Counted from the first letter of the stretch, positions 29,908-38,943 are shown. The stretch: 64,000 nucleotides of DNA from Chryseobacterium turcicum (GCF_021010565.1 NZ_JAJNAY010000001.1:2398001-2462000), one strand, 5' to 3'. A program made the numbers and translations. The notes: generated from the letters alone by a model not told the origin.

Positions 29908-30987
29908 TTAAAATGAAATTGCCAATGCTGTAGTTGCTGTCAAACTATTTTTATTAAACTCATCTGTTCTGTTCATAAAGATAGCATCTTTACTACTTAA
30001 ATTTCTAATTTCAGTTCGCCAGACAAGATTGGGGGAAATCTGATAGTCTAAGTTTAAAGAATATCCGAAAGTTTTGAAACCATTTTCTGTACCTGTAGAA
30101 ATAATGACTCCTTTTTCATCCTGATAATATTCTCCTCTTACTGTAAAACTCAGTTTATCGGTGGCATTGTATTTTACAATTAAAACCGGAGTATACCAAA
30201 TATTATATTGATTACTTCCTTTTACTTTTTGTTCGGCTCCGATATCGAAGCCGGCAGTCAATCCAAACTTTTTATTGATTTGATAGATTGCATACAGATT
30301 ATGAAAATACCTCATCTGTCGAATACTGTCGGGCTTATCATTTCCTATGAACGAGCTGCTGTTTAGAGTCAATTTTTCATTAGGCTTAAATATCAGTTGA
30401 TGCCCGAATGCAGGAGTAGAATTTCCATCAACTCTTTGAATGCGTTGCCAACCGTTGAGAACCAAACCACTTACAAACCATTTTCCGCTTTCTGAAGTAT
30501 AAGAAATCTTTGCTCCCGTTTCGAAATAGGGAGAATTGTCTGCGAAAAGACTTCTTGTGAGTGTCCAGTTATCTTTTCCTATTGCACTTTCAAAACCTAA
30601 ATGGGATGGGAAAACTCCGGCATCAATCCAGAGATTATGTTTTTTAGAGATTTTTAAACCTGCATTAGCTTCATACACATTTTTCATCACGTCTTGTTCG
30701 GCTGCATAATTGGCATTCATGTAAGTTCCTGCTGCAAGAGCAAGATTAGCTCGTATATTTTCTGTATTATAGGCTGTTTTTATAAAAGCTAAATTGATAT
30801 TGACTTCATTATTTCTATTGTGGCTGTACACAAATCCCGGTCGGTTATTGTTTTTAGGATTATTAAAATCTGCTGTATAGTAAACTTCAGCATATCCGCT
30901 TACAGTAAAGGGTTTATTGATTGAATCATTTTGAGCAGATGCAGTAATTCCGCATACGGCCGACAAAACAAAAAGTATTTTTTTCAT
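29908..30987 (-). CDS. outer-membrane porin-like protein (BBP2/OmpL-like) of the kdp locus
   Basis: A 359-residue protein with signal peptide MKKILFVLSAVCGITASAQ and a body of amphipathic strands (SGYAEVYYTADFNNPKNN, FGLTAGFDIGAEQ, LVWRTEIRNLSS), ending in a strand LTATTALAISF. This fits the BBP2 group of putative Bacteroidota porins. Its place between kdpC and the kdp sensor genes suggests it passes potassium or small solutes across the outer membrane when potassium is scarce. That function is inferred only from position. The 154-base gap to the KdpD-like gene holds the nested palindrome. Confidence 0.8.
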   Translation of the reverse strand: MKKILFVLSAVCGITASAQNDSINKPFTVSGYAEVYYTADFNNPKNNNRPGFVYSHNRNNEVNINLAFIKTAYNTENIRANLALAAGTYMNANYAAEQDVMKNVYEANAGLKISKKHNLWIDAGVFPSHLGFESAIGKDNWTLTRSLFADNSPYFETGAKISYTSESGKWFVSGLVLNGWQRIQRVDGNSTPAFGHQLIFKPNEKLTLNSSSFIGNDKPDSIRQMRYFHNLYAIYQINKKFGLTAGFDIGAEQKVKGSNQYNIWYTPVLIVKYNATDKLSFTVRGEYYQDEKGVIISTGTENGFKTFGYSLNLDYQISPNLVWRTEIRNLSSKDAIFMNRTDEFNKNSLTATTALAISF

Positions 30988-31263
30988 TGATTTTTAAATT
31001 AAAAAGTTTGGGAGAATTTATTTAATACACGGCATTTTTTTTAACCGTAAAAGCAACAAAAGATTTATAATGAAATAAGTTATTCAAAAGCTAGCAAAAC
31101 AAACAACAATTCAAAATTTCACATTTTGTAAACTTTTGAATGTCTCTTTTCCCAATCATTTCTTTTGATACTTTTGCGGTAAAAGATATTTTAAGTTTTT
31201 GTCATGTACTATAAAAGAATTTCATTGAATAAAATTCACGATGATAATATTGATTTTTTAAAT

Positions 31264-31830
31264 TTATTTTCCGCTTAATTCGTCTAGTGCGATATTCAAT
31301 TTAAGAACATTGATTTTTTCAGGACCAAACATTCCCATCAAAGGTTTTTCTGTATGTTGAGCGATGAGGTCATTAATTTTTTTCTCATACATGTTTCTGC
31401 TTTTAGCAATTCTTTTTGCCTGAATTTTCGCAGCCTGAACTGAAATATTCGGGTCGAGACCGCTTCCGCTTGCGGTTACTAAATCTGCAGGAATTTCTGA
31501 CTTTGCTATCCCCGGATTTTTCATTAAAAAAGTATCAATACGAGCCTGAACTAATTTAAGATATTCTTCATTTGATGGACCTTTGTTGCTTCCTCCAGAA
31601 CCTGCAGCATTGTAATCAACCGCAGAATGTCTTGACCAAAAATATTTATCGCTGGTAAAAGACTGTCCGATATTGGCATAGTAGGTTTTGTCATTGTGTG
31701 TAATCAAATCTCCTTTTCCATGATTTGGTGAAAGCTGAGCAATTGCCCAAATAGAAATCGGATAAACAATCGCAAGAAGAATGATGCACAAAGCAGTCAA
31801 TTTTATTGCAGGTAAAATATGTGTTTTCAT
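31264..31830 (-). CDS. kdpC: potassium-transporting ATPase subunit KdpC
   Basis: A 188-residue KdpC of normal length with one N-terminal membrane span (LTALCIILLAIVYPISIWAIA) and the conserved periplasmic motifs WSRHSAVDYNAAGSGGSNKG and GSGLDPNISVQAAKIQ. KdpC assists high-affinity potassium binding by the KdpFABC pump. An in-frame hydrophobic stretch without a standard start codon fills the 108 bases between the kdpB stop and this ATG. Confidence 0.95.
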   Translation of the reverse strand: MKTHILPAIKLTALCIILLAIVYPISIWAIAQLSPNHGKGDLITHNDKTYYANIGQSFTSDKYFWSRHSAVDYNAAGSGGSNKGPSNEEYLKLVQARIDTFLMKNPGIAKSEIPADLVTASGSGLDPNISVQAAKIQAKRIAKSRNMYEKKINDLIAQHTEKPLMGMFGPEKINVLKLNIALDELSGK

Positions 31831-31938
31831 TTTATAATAATTTAATGAAAGGCAAATGGCAAGAAGATATGGAATCGTTAAAAGGACGAAAAGTGTGATT
31901 AGATAATAAAGCCTCTCCTTGCCAAGCCAGTTAGATAT

Positions 31939-33948
31939 TTAGAAAAATAAGGAAACGATGAGGTCTATAATTTTAATACCAATAAATGGAATTATCACAC
32001 CACCCAATCCAAAAATGAGTAAATTGCGTCTCAGCAAAGCCGATGCACCAATAGGTTTGTAAGCCACTCCTTTAAGTGCCAACGGAATTAATATCGGGAT
32101 AATAATCGCATTGAAGATGACCGCAGACAAAATTGCACTTTCCGGACTGTGAAGATTCATAATATTTAAACCTTGTAAAGCAGGAATTGCAGTGATAAAC
32201 AAAGCCGGAATAATCGCAAAATACTTGGCGACATCATTGGCAATACTGAATGTCGTCAATGTTCCTCGTGTCATTAATAATTGCTTCCCAATTTCTACAA
32301 CTTCTATCAGTTTTGTAGGGTCATTATCTAGGTCAACCATATTTCCGGCTTCTTTTGCAGCCTGAGTTCCGCTGTTCATGGCAACACCTACATCGGCCTG
32401 AGCTAAAGCTGGAGCATCATTGGTACCATCTCCCATCATCGCAACCAAACGACCATCGTTTTGTTCTTTTTTGATGTAATTCATTTTATCTTCCGGTTTT
32501 GCTTCGGCGATAAAATCATCAACCCCTGCTTTTTCAGCAATAAACTTTGCCGTTAAAGGATTATCACCCGTAACCATTACGGTTTTAATACCCATTTTTC
32601 TAAGACGGTCAAAACGTTCGCTGATTCCGGGTTTAATAATGTCCTGAAGCTCAATTACTCCTAAAACTTTTTCATTTTCTGAAACTACTAAAGGCGTTCC
32701 TCCGTTTTGAGAAATTTCTTTTACTTTTAAATCTATTTCTTGAGGAAAAGTATGTCCGGCTGATTCTGATATTCTTCTAATAGCATCTGTTGCTCCTTTT
32801 CGAATACGGGTTTCATCATAATCAACTCCTGAGCTTCTGGTTTCTGCAGTAAATTTGATAAATTTAGGATTGTTAATTTCATAGCTTAAAGGATTAATTC
32901 CAGCCAACTCAATAATCGATTTTCCTTCAGGAGTTTCATCTGCCATTGAGCTTAGAACCGCTGCTTTTATTAATTGTTTTTCATCAACTTTGTCAGCAGG
33001 ATAAAAACTTGTTGCTTTACGATTTCCGATGGTGATTGTTCCGGTTTTATCTAGCAATAAAACATCGATATCTCCTGCTGTTTCTACTGCTCTACCACTT
33101 TTTGTAATCACGTTGGCGCGCAACGCTCTATCCATTCCGGCAATTCCAATTGCTGATAAAAGTCCACCAATTGTAGTAGGAATAAGACATACAAACAAAG
33201 AGATAAACGAAGCAATAGTGATTGTAACATTAGAATAATCAGCAAATGGTTTTAAGGTAACACAAACAATAATAAAAACTAATGTAAAGCCTGCCAATAA
33301 AATGGTTAATGCTATTTCGTTCGGCGTTTTCTGTCTGGAAGCACCTTCTACTAAAGCAATCATTTTATCTAAAAAGCTTTCTCCCGGCTGCGTAGTTACC
33401 TGTACTACAATTTTATCTGACAAAACTTTTGTTCCTCCTGTTACAGAGCTTTTATCACCCCCTGCTTCACGAATTACGGGAGCAGATTCTCCGGTAATCG
33501 CACTTTCATCAATCGTAGCAAGACCTTCGATGATTTCTCCGTCTGAAGGAATAATATCTCCTGCTTCACAAACAAACACATCTCCTTTCTGTAATTTGGA
33601 TGACGAAATTGTATCACCATTTTGAAGTTTTGCGGGAGTTTCTTCTCTCGTTTTACGAAGACTGTCTGCCTGAGCTTTTCCTCTTGCTTCGGCAATGGCT
33701 TCGGCAAAGTTTCCAAACAGAACAGTCAGTAGAAGAATGATAAATACGGTGAAATTATACGCAAAGCTTCCCTGAGATTTTTCTCCTGTCAAAGTCCAGA
33801 TGCTAACAAAGAACATTACTAATGTACCAAGCCATACGAGAAACATGACAGGGTTTTTAAACATTAGTTTAGGATTTAGTTTCACAAAAGACTGTTTCAA
33901 TGCTTCCTGAACCAATTCTTTTTGAAACAAAGATTTATTTTGAGTCAT
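31939..33948 (-). CDS. kdpB: potassium-transporting ATPase ATP-binding subunit KdpB
   Basis: A 669-residue P-type ATPase. The phosphorylation motif is DKTGTIT with Asp300. TGES lies in the actuator domain ([12 protein letters not shown]), and MVTGDN plus [19 protein letters not shown] mark the P domain. KdpB hydrolyses ATP to drive potassium uptake through KdpA. The order A-B-C and the 55-base gap to kdpA indicate the standard operon. All catalytic motifs are present. Confidence 0.97.
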   Translation of the reverse strand: MTQNKSLFQKELVQEALKQSFVKLNPKLMFKNPVMFLVWLGTLVMFFVSIWTLTGEKSQGSFAYNFTVFIILLLTVLFGNFAEAIAEARGKAQADSLRKTREETPAKLQNGDTISSSKLQKGDVFVCEAGDIIPSDGEIIEGLATIDESAITGESAPVIREAGGDKSSVTGGTKVLSDKIVVQVTTQPGESFLDKMIALVEGASRQKTPNEIALTILLAGFTLVFIIVCVTLKPFADYSNVTITIASFISLFVCLIPTTIGGLLSAIGIAGMDRALRANVITKSGRAVETAGDIDVLLLDKTGTITIGNRKATSFYPADKVDEKQLIKAAVLSSMADETPEGKSIIELAGINPLSYEINNPKFIKFTAETRSSGVDYDETRIRKGATDAIRRISESAGHTFPQEIDLKVKEISQNGGTPLVVSENEKVLGVIELQDIIKPGISERFDRLRKMGIKTVMVTGDNPLTAKFIAEKAGVDDFIAEAKPEDKMNYIKKEQNDGRLVAMMGDGTNDAPALAQADVGVAMNSGTQAAKEAGNMVDLDNDPTKLIEVVEIGKQLLMTRGTLTTFSIANDVAKYFAIIPALFITAIPALQGLNIMNLHSPESAILSAVIFNAIIIPILIPLALKGVAYKPIGASALLRRNLLIFGLGGVIIPFIGIKIIDLIVSLFF

Positions 33949-34003
33949 TTTAATTTCTGTTATTTTAAATTTAATCTGAATTTTATTTAATTAGGTATCA
34001 AAA

Positions 34004-35698
34004 TCATAGCGATTTCATTGAAAAATATTCTGCAATAGGCCCTAAAGCTAATGCCGGAAAGAAAGCTAGTGCTGCAATAATGGCAATCACTGCAAAAGTC
34101 ATTAACCCAAAGGTTGAGGTATCAGTTTTCAGCGTTCCTTCCCCTTCCGGAATGTATTTTTTCTTAGCCAGTAATCCTGCAATTGCGATAGGACCAATAA
34201 TTGGCAAGAAACGACCGAGAAGCAATACAATTCCTGTAGAAATATTCCAGAAAAGATTATTATCGCCTAAGCCTTCGAAACCACTTCCGTTGTTGGCAGC
34301 AGAAGATGTATATTCATACAATACTTCGCTGAAACCATGAAATCCGGGATTATTGAGTGTAGAAGTACCCACTTCCGGAAAATAAGTAGCTATTGCAGTT
34401 CCTACAAGAATTAGAAACGGATGAAATAGTGCTACAATCATCGCAATTTTCATTTCACGGGCTTCAATTTTTTTACCCATAAATTCAGGAGTACGGCCTA
34501 CCATTAGTCCACTGATGAATACGGCAAGAATTATATAAATGAATATATTTAGGATTCCTGCTCCGTCACCGCCATAGAAAGCATTCACCATCATGGCAAG
34601 CATTTGGGTCATCCCTGAAAGTGGCATTGCACTGTCATGCATAGAATTAATAGACCCGGTAGAAATAACCGTAGTTACAATACTCCAAAAACCTGAAGCC
34701 GCCGCTCCGAAACGAATTTCTTTTCCTTCCATTGCACCTAATGATTGGTCAATTCCCATCTGACTGATTGCGGGATTACCATTCATTTCCATAATAACTG
34801 TCGGTACCGCCAACAAAAGGAATCCAACCGTCATGACTCCAAAAATCATATATCCGAATCTCTTTCTGCGGATAAAATGTCCGAATGCAAAAACCATTGC
34901 CATTGGAATGATAAACTGAGCAAACATCTCAACCATATTGGTAAAGTAAGTTGGGTTTTCAAGTGGATGTGCTCCATTAGCTCCAAAAAAGCCTCCACCA
35001 TTAGTTCCTACATGTTTAATCGGAACAAATACTGCAACAGGTCCTGTAGAAACGTCTACATTTTTACCTTCGAGTGTAATCATTTTATCTTTCCCGCTGA
35101 AAGTCATTGGCATTCCCTGAAAAACCATTACCACACCCATTAAAAATGAAAGAGGCAATAAAATTCTGGTTGTTGATTTAAGGAAATAGTCGTAAAAATT
35201 CCCCAGTTTTTCGGTAGATTTTTCTCTGAAAGCTTTAAAAATTACGATTGAGGCAGCCATTCCTGTTGCTGCAGAAACAAATTGAAGGAACATCAACCAC
35301 ATCTGTCCCAGATAGCTCATCCCGGTTTCTCCTGAATAATGCTGTAAGTTGCAATTAACCAAGAAAGAAATGGTTGTATTGAATGCCAAATCCGGCGACA
35401 TATCCGGATTTCCGTCTGGATTGAGAGGAAGCCAACTCATATTCATCAAAACCAACATGCTTAGGAAAAACCATAAGACATTGATTGTTAAAAGAGCTGT
35501 GAGATGCTGCTTCCAGTTCATTTCATGATCAGTATTAATCCCTGATATTTTGTAGAAAAACCTCTCTATGGGTTTGAAAACAGGATCAAGAAATGTTTTT
35601 TCTCCTGTGTAGACTTTTGAAATATACTTTCCAAAAGGTATCGCCAGTAGCAATGTTATTAAAAACATCGCTACAACGCCTAAAACTTCAGTGTTCAT
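34004..35698 (-). CDS. kdpA: potassium-transporting ATPase potassium-binding subunit KdpA
   Basis: A 564-residue polytopic inner-membrane protein of the SKT superfamily. Selectivity-filter-like segments are visible, such as NCNLQHYSGETGMSYLGQM and KHVGTNGGGFFGANGAHPLE, as are the repeated pore loops AAASGFWSIVTTVISTGSI and SSAANNGSGFEG. It forms the potassium channel part of KdpFABC. The start is seven bases after the stop of a 39-residue membrane ORF, and kdpB follows. Confidence 0.97.
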   Translation of the reverse strand: MNTEVLGVVAMFLITLLLAIPFGKYISKVYTGEKTFLDPVFKPIERFFYKISGINTDHEMNWKQHLTALLTINVLWFFLSMLVLMNMSWLPLNPDGNPDMSPDLAFNTTISFLVNCNLQHYSGETGMSYLGQMWLMFLQFVSAATGMAASIVIFKAFREKSTEKLGNFYDYFLKSTTRILLPLSFLMGVVMVFQGMPMTFSGKDKMITLEGKNVDVSTGPVAVFVPIKHVGTNGGGFFGANGAHPLENPTYFTNMVEMFAQFIIPMAMVFAFGHFIRRKRFGYMIFGVMTVGFLLLAVPTVIMEMNGNPAISQMGIDQSLGAMEGKEIRFGAAASGFWSIVTTVISTGSINSMHDSAMPLSGMTQMLAMMVNAFYGGDGAGILNIFIYIILAVFISGLMVGRTPEFMGKKIEAREMKIAMIVALFHPFLILVGTAIATYFPEVGTSTLNNPGFHGFSEVLYEYTSSAANNGSGFEGLGDNNLFWNISTGIVLLLGRFLPIIGPIAIAGLLAKKKYIPEGEGTLKTDTSTFGLMTFAVIAIIAALAFFPALALGPIAEYFSMKSL

Positions 35699-35705
35699 AA
35701 TTTGT

Positions 35706-35825
35706 TTAATGAATTAATGCAAATTCTTTTACGGAAATCACCAAGTATAAAAAAGCAATGACGAAGCTGATCCAAAAAATCAGAATTCCCCATTCTTTTA
35801 ACTGATGTATAATCTTGCGGTTCAT
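35706..35825 (-). CDS. 39-residue membrane peptide between kdpF and kdpA, unrecognised
   Basis: ATG at 35825 opens a 39-codon frame ending in TAA, seven bases before kdpA. It has a charged N-terminus (MNRKIIHQLKEWG), one strongly hydrophobic span (ILIFWISFVIAFLYLVI) and a short polar tail. It lies tightly inside the kdp operon and has the length and shape of a membrane-protein accessory peptide, but it is not the usual KdpF, which is encoded just upstream. Its existence rests on position, spacing and hydrophobicity. Confidence 0.6.
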   Translation of the reverse strand: MNRKIIHQLKEWGILIFWISFVIAFLYLVISVKEFALIH

Positions 35826-35843
35826 TTGCTTATTAAATTGTTT

Positions 35844-35921
35844 TTAAAATTTCTCTGGTTTTACCAGTACATAGCAGATGTAAATGAATATCGCTATTGA
35901 GAGAAGGAATAATAAGGTCAT
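35844..35921 (-). CDS. kdpF: KdpF, small subunit of the potassium-transporting ATPase
   Basis: A 25-residue single-span peptide (MTLLFLLSIAIFIYICYVLV then KPEKF). The ending PEKF after a hydrophobic helix is the KdpF signature (compare the PERF/AEAF endings of known KdpF). KdpF binds in the membrane between KdpA and KdpB and stabilises the complex. It lies two bases after the upstream gene and 18 before the 39-residue ORF. Confidence 0.8.
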   Translation of the reverse strand: MTLLFLLSIAIFIYICYVLVKPEKF

Positions 35922-35923
35922 AT

Positions 35924-36304
35924 CTATAGTTTTAAATTTTGATCTTTTTTTGTTTGATCACTGTACACATTTCTAAAATCTTTTGGAATTTCCTGATAGA
36001 TAAATTTCCATTGTTGTGGTTTTAGATTTTTTCTTAAGGCTCCGAATGAACGTACAAAAAGATTTTCTATAATGTATCTGATGTAAGAGTTTCCATTTTT
36101 GTAAATCCAGTACATTCTTTTAATTGAAATATTAATTTTCTGTACATTTGAATTTTCTGTAAGCACTTTTATATCATCTACTGCAACCTGTACAACTCCT
36201 GGAAAATTATTTTGCTCAGAAAGCGCTACAATCTCTTTTCTAACTGTTGGAAAAAAAACTTTCAGATATTCTACAGCAGTGAATCTGTTTATTTTTTTCA
36301 ACAT
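35924..36304 (-). CDS. unknown soluble protein of the kdp operon, paralogue of the gene at 36556
   Basis: A 126-residue cytoplasmic protein with no signal or membrane span. It shares with the 119-residue product at 36556-36915 the arrangement AV near the N-terminus, then IxxMxxxYxxGxxxxxxxIENxFxxSxxxL in the second half, so the two are clearly related. I know no biochemical function; DUF7674-type proteins would be the first family to compare. It lies one base after a 27-residue membrane ORF and two bases before kdpF, so it is co-transcribed with the pump. Confidence 0.75.
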   Translation of the reverse strand: MLKKINRFTAVEYLKVFFPTVRKEIVALSEQNNFPGVVQVAVDDIKVLTENSNVQKINISIKRMYWIYKNGNSYIRYIIENLFVRSFGALRKNLKPQQWKFIYQEIPKDFRNVYSDQTKKDQNLKL

Positions 36305-36305
36305 T

Positions 36306-36389
36306 TTAAATTTTTTCGAAATATTCGATGAGGCTATAAAACAAAACGAATAGCAGAACTGCTGTTGCTAATAGAATAATTGTGGTCAT
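36306..36389 (-). CDS. 27-residue KdpF-like membrane peptide
   Basis: ATG at 36389 opens 27 codons: a hydrophobic helix (MTTIILLATAVLLFVLFYSL) followed by IEYFEKI. The shape, one helix with an aromatic residue and EK near the end, resembles KdpF, yet a better KdpF is encoded 385 bases downstream. It may be a second, diverged KdpF. It lies one base before the next gene of the operon. Confidence 0.55.
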   Translation of the reverse strand: MTTIILLATAVLLFVLFYSLIEYFEKI

Positions 36390-36402
36390 TGTTTATCTGT
36401 TT

Positions 36403-36543
36403 TTAGTTAACCTGTAGAATTGCTGCGGCGACAAACACGCCAAGGATTACAGCAATATTGATGGTTATTATTTCAAGATTATGTTTTTCACGGGTAGCTT
36501 TTAAGAGTTTCCAGTTCCCTATTTTTCTAATTTTAGACTTCAT
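36403..36543 (-). CDS. 46-residue membrane peptide of the kdp operon, unrecognised
   Basis: ATG at 36543 opens 46 codons with a strongly basic first half (MKSKIRKIGNWKLLKATREK) and a C-terminal hydrophobic span (IITINIAVILGVFVAAAIL) ending in QVN. It is a single-span peptide with a positive cytoplasmic face. It starts 12 bases after the stop of the upstream gene and ends 13 bases before the 27-residue ORF, all on the same strand. Support is positional. Confidence 0.5.
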   Translation of the reverse strand: MKSKIRKIGNWKLLKATREKHNLEIITINIAVILGVFVAAAILQVN

Positions 36544-36555
36544 TTTTTTTTAGTT

Positions 36556-36915
36556 TTAAATTCCAGATTTATAAACTTGACGCAAATAATTATTTTGAAG
36601 ACCCGGAGACATTCTCGCAAAAATCAATTCTTTGTATGCCGGTTCGCAGCAAAACGTAAGGCTATCTAAAGAATAGATGAAAATATTTTCGATAGCGTTT
36701 TTTAATGCCTGATCTCCTTTGTTGTAAAGCAGATTCATCTTGGTAATCGACTTCATCAGAATTTTCTGATCGTGATTTTTAATCAGCTTTTTTATTTGTT
36801 TGGTGAAAACACTGATTACCATAAATGGTGTTTTGGTTTTGTAAGATTCTTTAAATTCTTCCTCAGATTCAGGAATGATTTTTACGATTTCTTTTACAGC
36901 GTCTGTATGATTCAT
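36556..36915 (-). CDS. unknown soluble protein, first gene of the extended kdp operon
   Basis: A 119-residue protein using ATG at 36915; the longer frame to 37008 begins with Cys/Phe-rich residues translated from the leader and is rejected. It is helical, with no signal, and contains two adjacent Cys (FCCEPAYKELIF). It is related to the protein encoded at 35924 (shared IENxFxxS block). A sigma-54-like -24 element lies upstream at 36927-36944, and the activator gene for such promoters lies immediately beyond. The likely role is in potassium-pump control, which is inference. Confidence 0.7.
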   Translation of the reverse strand: MNHTDAVKEIVKIIPESEEEFKESYKTKTPFMVISVFTKQIKKLIKNHDQKILMKSITKMNLLYNKGDQALKNAIENIFIYSLDSLTFCCEPAYKELIFARMSPGLQNNYLRQVYKSGI

Positions 36916-36926
36916 TTTTAGATTGT

Positions 36927-36944
36927 TTTGAATACTTATGCCAA
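36927..36944 (-). promoter_or_regulatory. candidate sigma-54 promoter of the kdp operon
   Basis: The minus strand reads TTGGCATAAGTATTCAAA. The -24 half (TTGGCA) fits the sigma-54 consensus; the -12 half (TTCAA instead of TTGCA) does not keep the GC. It lies about 12-30 bases before the ATG at 36915. No TAnnTTTG box is seen in the same leader, and the neighbouring gene is a sigma-54 activator. Confidence 0.35.
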
Positions 36945-37030
36945 GATTTATTCCTTTGACAAAACAACACACATAAAAGCTTGAAAAACAAACAATTAAA
37001 CAAAACACAAGATGTGCTAAAACACAAAAA

Positions 37031-37056
37031 ACCCTATCAAAATGATAGGGTCGTTA
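37031..37056 (-). terminator. terminator of the sigma-54 activator gene
   Basis: A perfect nine-base stem ACCCTATCA (37031-37039) / TGATAGGGT (37043-37051) with a three-base loop. On the minus strand it is followed by TTTTTTG, 23 bases after the regulator stop. It separates the activator from the kdp operon. Confidence 0.85.
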
Positions 37057-37074
37057 TCAGAATGGAAGTATTTC

Positions 37075-38427
37075 CTACGAGACTTTATATTCTTCAATCT
37101 TTCTGTACAAGGTTGCAATACCGATTTCGAGTAATCGAGCGGCTTCAGCTTTATTGCCTTTTGTATGATTGAGAACTTTCTGAATCTGCATTTTTTCGGC
37201 ACTTGCCATAGAAAACGCAGACATGAGTTTTGTTTGTAGAGTATCTTTTTCGTTATTGTACACGGCAATATCGATAGGAAGACTTTCTATCCCTAGTTCG
37301 GGAGAATCGGTGAGAATAACACTTCGCTCGATTACGTTTCGAAGTTCACGAATATTGCCTCTCCAAGAATGATTTTTTAAAGCTTTTAAATAATCTGGAG
37401 AAGCTGAGGTTATATTTTTTCCTGTTTTAAGCGAAAAACTTTTCAGAAAGAATTTAACCAACAATTCAATATCTGCAACTCTTTCTCGCAATGAAGGAAG
37501 TTTTATCTGAAAAATATTAATCCTATAATATAAATCTTCACGGAAGTTTCCATTTTCAATCTCCGTTTCAAGATTTCTATTGGTGGCAGAAATGATTCTG
37601 ACATCGGTTTTGGTAGGTTTACTGTCTCCAACTTTCAGAAATTCACCAGATTCCAAAACACGTAATAGTTTTGCCTGCAAATCTAATGGCATCTCTCCTA
37701 TTTCATCAAGAAAAACGGTTCCCTGATTCGCTTCTTCAAAAATACCTTTGCTATCTTTCATAGCGCCTGTAAAAGCACCTGCTTTGTGGCCAAATAGTTC
37801 GTTTTCTAACAAGTCTTTGCCAAAAGCTGAACAATTGATGGCAACAAAAGTTTTTTTGTTTCTTTTGCTTGCGTGGTGAATGGCCTGCGCAAAAACTTCT
37901 TTCCCGGTACCTGTTTCACCTGTTAAAAGAACCGTAGCATCTGTTCCTGCAACTTTCTGAGCCGATGAAATTGCGGCAGAAAACGAATCTGACTGACCAA
38001 TAATGCTGCTAAATGATTGTTTGGTATCTAATTGTTTTTCGAGTTGTAAAACCCGTTTATTGAGCGCTACTTTTTCTGCAGCTTTATAGACAAGCGGAAG
38101 AATTCGAGTATTGTCATCTCCTTTTGTAATATAATCGAAAGCTCCATTTTTAATCGCAAGAACACCATCGGGAATGTTTCCAAATGCGGTTAACAGAATA
38201 ATTTCTACGGTAGCAAATCTCTCTTTAATTATTTTTGAGAATTCCACACCATTTCCATCGGGCAATTTAACATCGCAAATCACAATGTCAATTTCTGAGG
38301 TTTCAAGTTTTTTTAATCCACTCTTCAGATTGCTTGCTTCGAAAACTTCAAATCCTTCAAGACTGATGATGCGTGACAAAAGCGACCTTATTTTCGCTTC
38401 GTCGTCGATAATTAAAATAGTATTCAA
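37075..38427 (-). CDS. NtrC-type sigma-54-dependent response regulator
   Basis: A 450-residue regulator with a receiver (1-120, pocket IDDE, phosphoacceptor Asp52 in VICDVKLPDGNG), an AAA+ domain (about 140-370) with Walker A GETGTGKE and the sigma-54 contact loop GAFTGA near residue 216, and a C-terminal Fis-type HTH (GNKAEAARLLEIGIATLYRK). Such proteins use ATP to open promoters held by sigma-54 RNA polymerase. Classical kdp loci use the OmpR-type KdpE; this activator sits next to the kdp genes instead, so it is a likely partner of the split KdpD/kinase. The pairing is inference from position. Confidence 0.93.
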   Translation of the reverse strand: MNTILIIDDEAKIRSLLSRIISLEGFEVFEASNLKSGLKKLETSEIDIVICDVKLPDGNGVEFSKIIKERFATVEIILLTAFGNIPDGVLAIKNGAFDYITKGDDNTRILPLVYKAAEKVALNKRVLQLEKQLDTKQSFSSIIGQSDSFSAAISSAQKVAGTDATVLLTGETGTGKEVFAQAIHHASKRNKKTFVAINCSAFGKDLLENELFGHKAGAFTGAMKDSKGIFEEANQGTVFLDEIGEMPLDLQAKLLRVLESGEFLKVGDSKPTKTDVRIISATNRNLETEIENGNFREDLYYRINIFQIKLPSLRERVADIELLVKFFLKSFSLKTGKNITSASPDYLKALKNHSWRGNIRELRNVIERSVILTDSPELGIESLPIDIAVYNNEKDTLQTKLMSAFSMASAEKMQIQKVLNHTKGNKAEAARLLEIGIATLYRKIEEYKVS

Positions 38428-38447
38428 TTGTGAAAAATTATAAGTTT

Positions 38448-38455
38448 CAAAATTA
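38448..38455 (-). promoter_or_regulatory. candidate -7 promoter box of the sigma-54 activator gene
   Basis: The minus strand reads TAATTTTG, an exact match to TAnnTTTG, 21 bases before the ATG at 38427. No convincing -33 TTG is visible. Confidence 0.4.
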
Positions 38456-38682
38456 TAACTAAAATTGAGTAATTGATTAAATATTTTTTGAAACTTAACA
38501 ATAAGTTTAAACTAATTTTTCTTTAACCGCAGAAGACAAAAGATATTTGAAATGTATATGATTAGATAGTCAAAGCTCTTAAAAGAATAAAAATCAAGTG
38601 TTCATTTTTCAGAAAAAAACATTGTTGTCCGATTAAAGGAATAAACAAATTGACAAACTTAATGTTAATAGGATAAATCGAC

Positions 38683-38830
38683 AGGTCGCTCCTCTGGAGC
38701 TTAGTTTTGGGTAATTTCATTTTTCTATTAACAGAAAATCCCGATGGGATTAATACAGTTTCATTAGGAGCAAACTGTTAATAGAAAATAGTGGTTCTTT
38801 TATCATTAAAGCTCCTGAGGAGAGAGCTCT
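38683..38830. repeat. 148-bp element with three nested inverted repeats
   Basis: The outer arms are AGGTCGCTCCTCTGGAGCTT (38683-38702) and AAGCTCCTGAGGAGAGAGCT (38809-38828), inverted with a few mismatches. The middle arms are TTTTCTATTAACAG (38721-38734) and CTGTTAATAGAAAA (38775-38788). An inner hairpin AATCCC-GAT-GGGATT lies at 38737-38752. The rest of the 566-base gap (38428-38993) holds no supported gene. It looks like an interspersed palindromic element that could form a branched RNA or DNA structure. Confidence 0.65.
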
Positions 38831-38943
38831 TAATTATATTTCTAATTTTACCAGACAAGAATGATTTAAAAAATAAGCTTTAATAGAACTTTCTAAACCT
38901 TTTGTACCTTTTGCGATTAAAGAAGAATCTCAAATTTTTCTAA

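Noticed and set aside
36916..37008. N-terminal extension of the first kdp-operon protein
   Set aside because: Its residues are leader DNA in translation, including the sigma-54-like site; homology to its paralogue starts after ATG 36915.
37017..37268. 83-codon minus-strand frame over the end of the sigma-54 activator
   Set aside because: It is another frame of the activator gene's HTH region and runs through its terminator.
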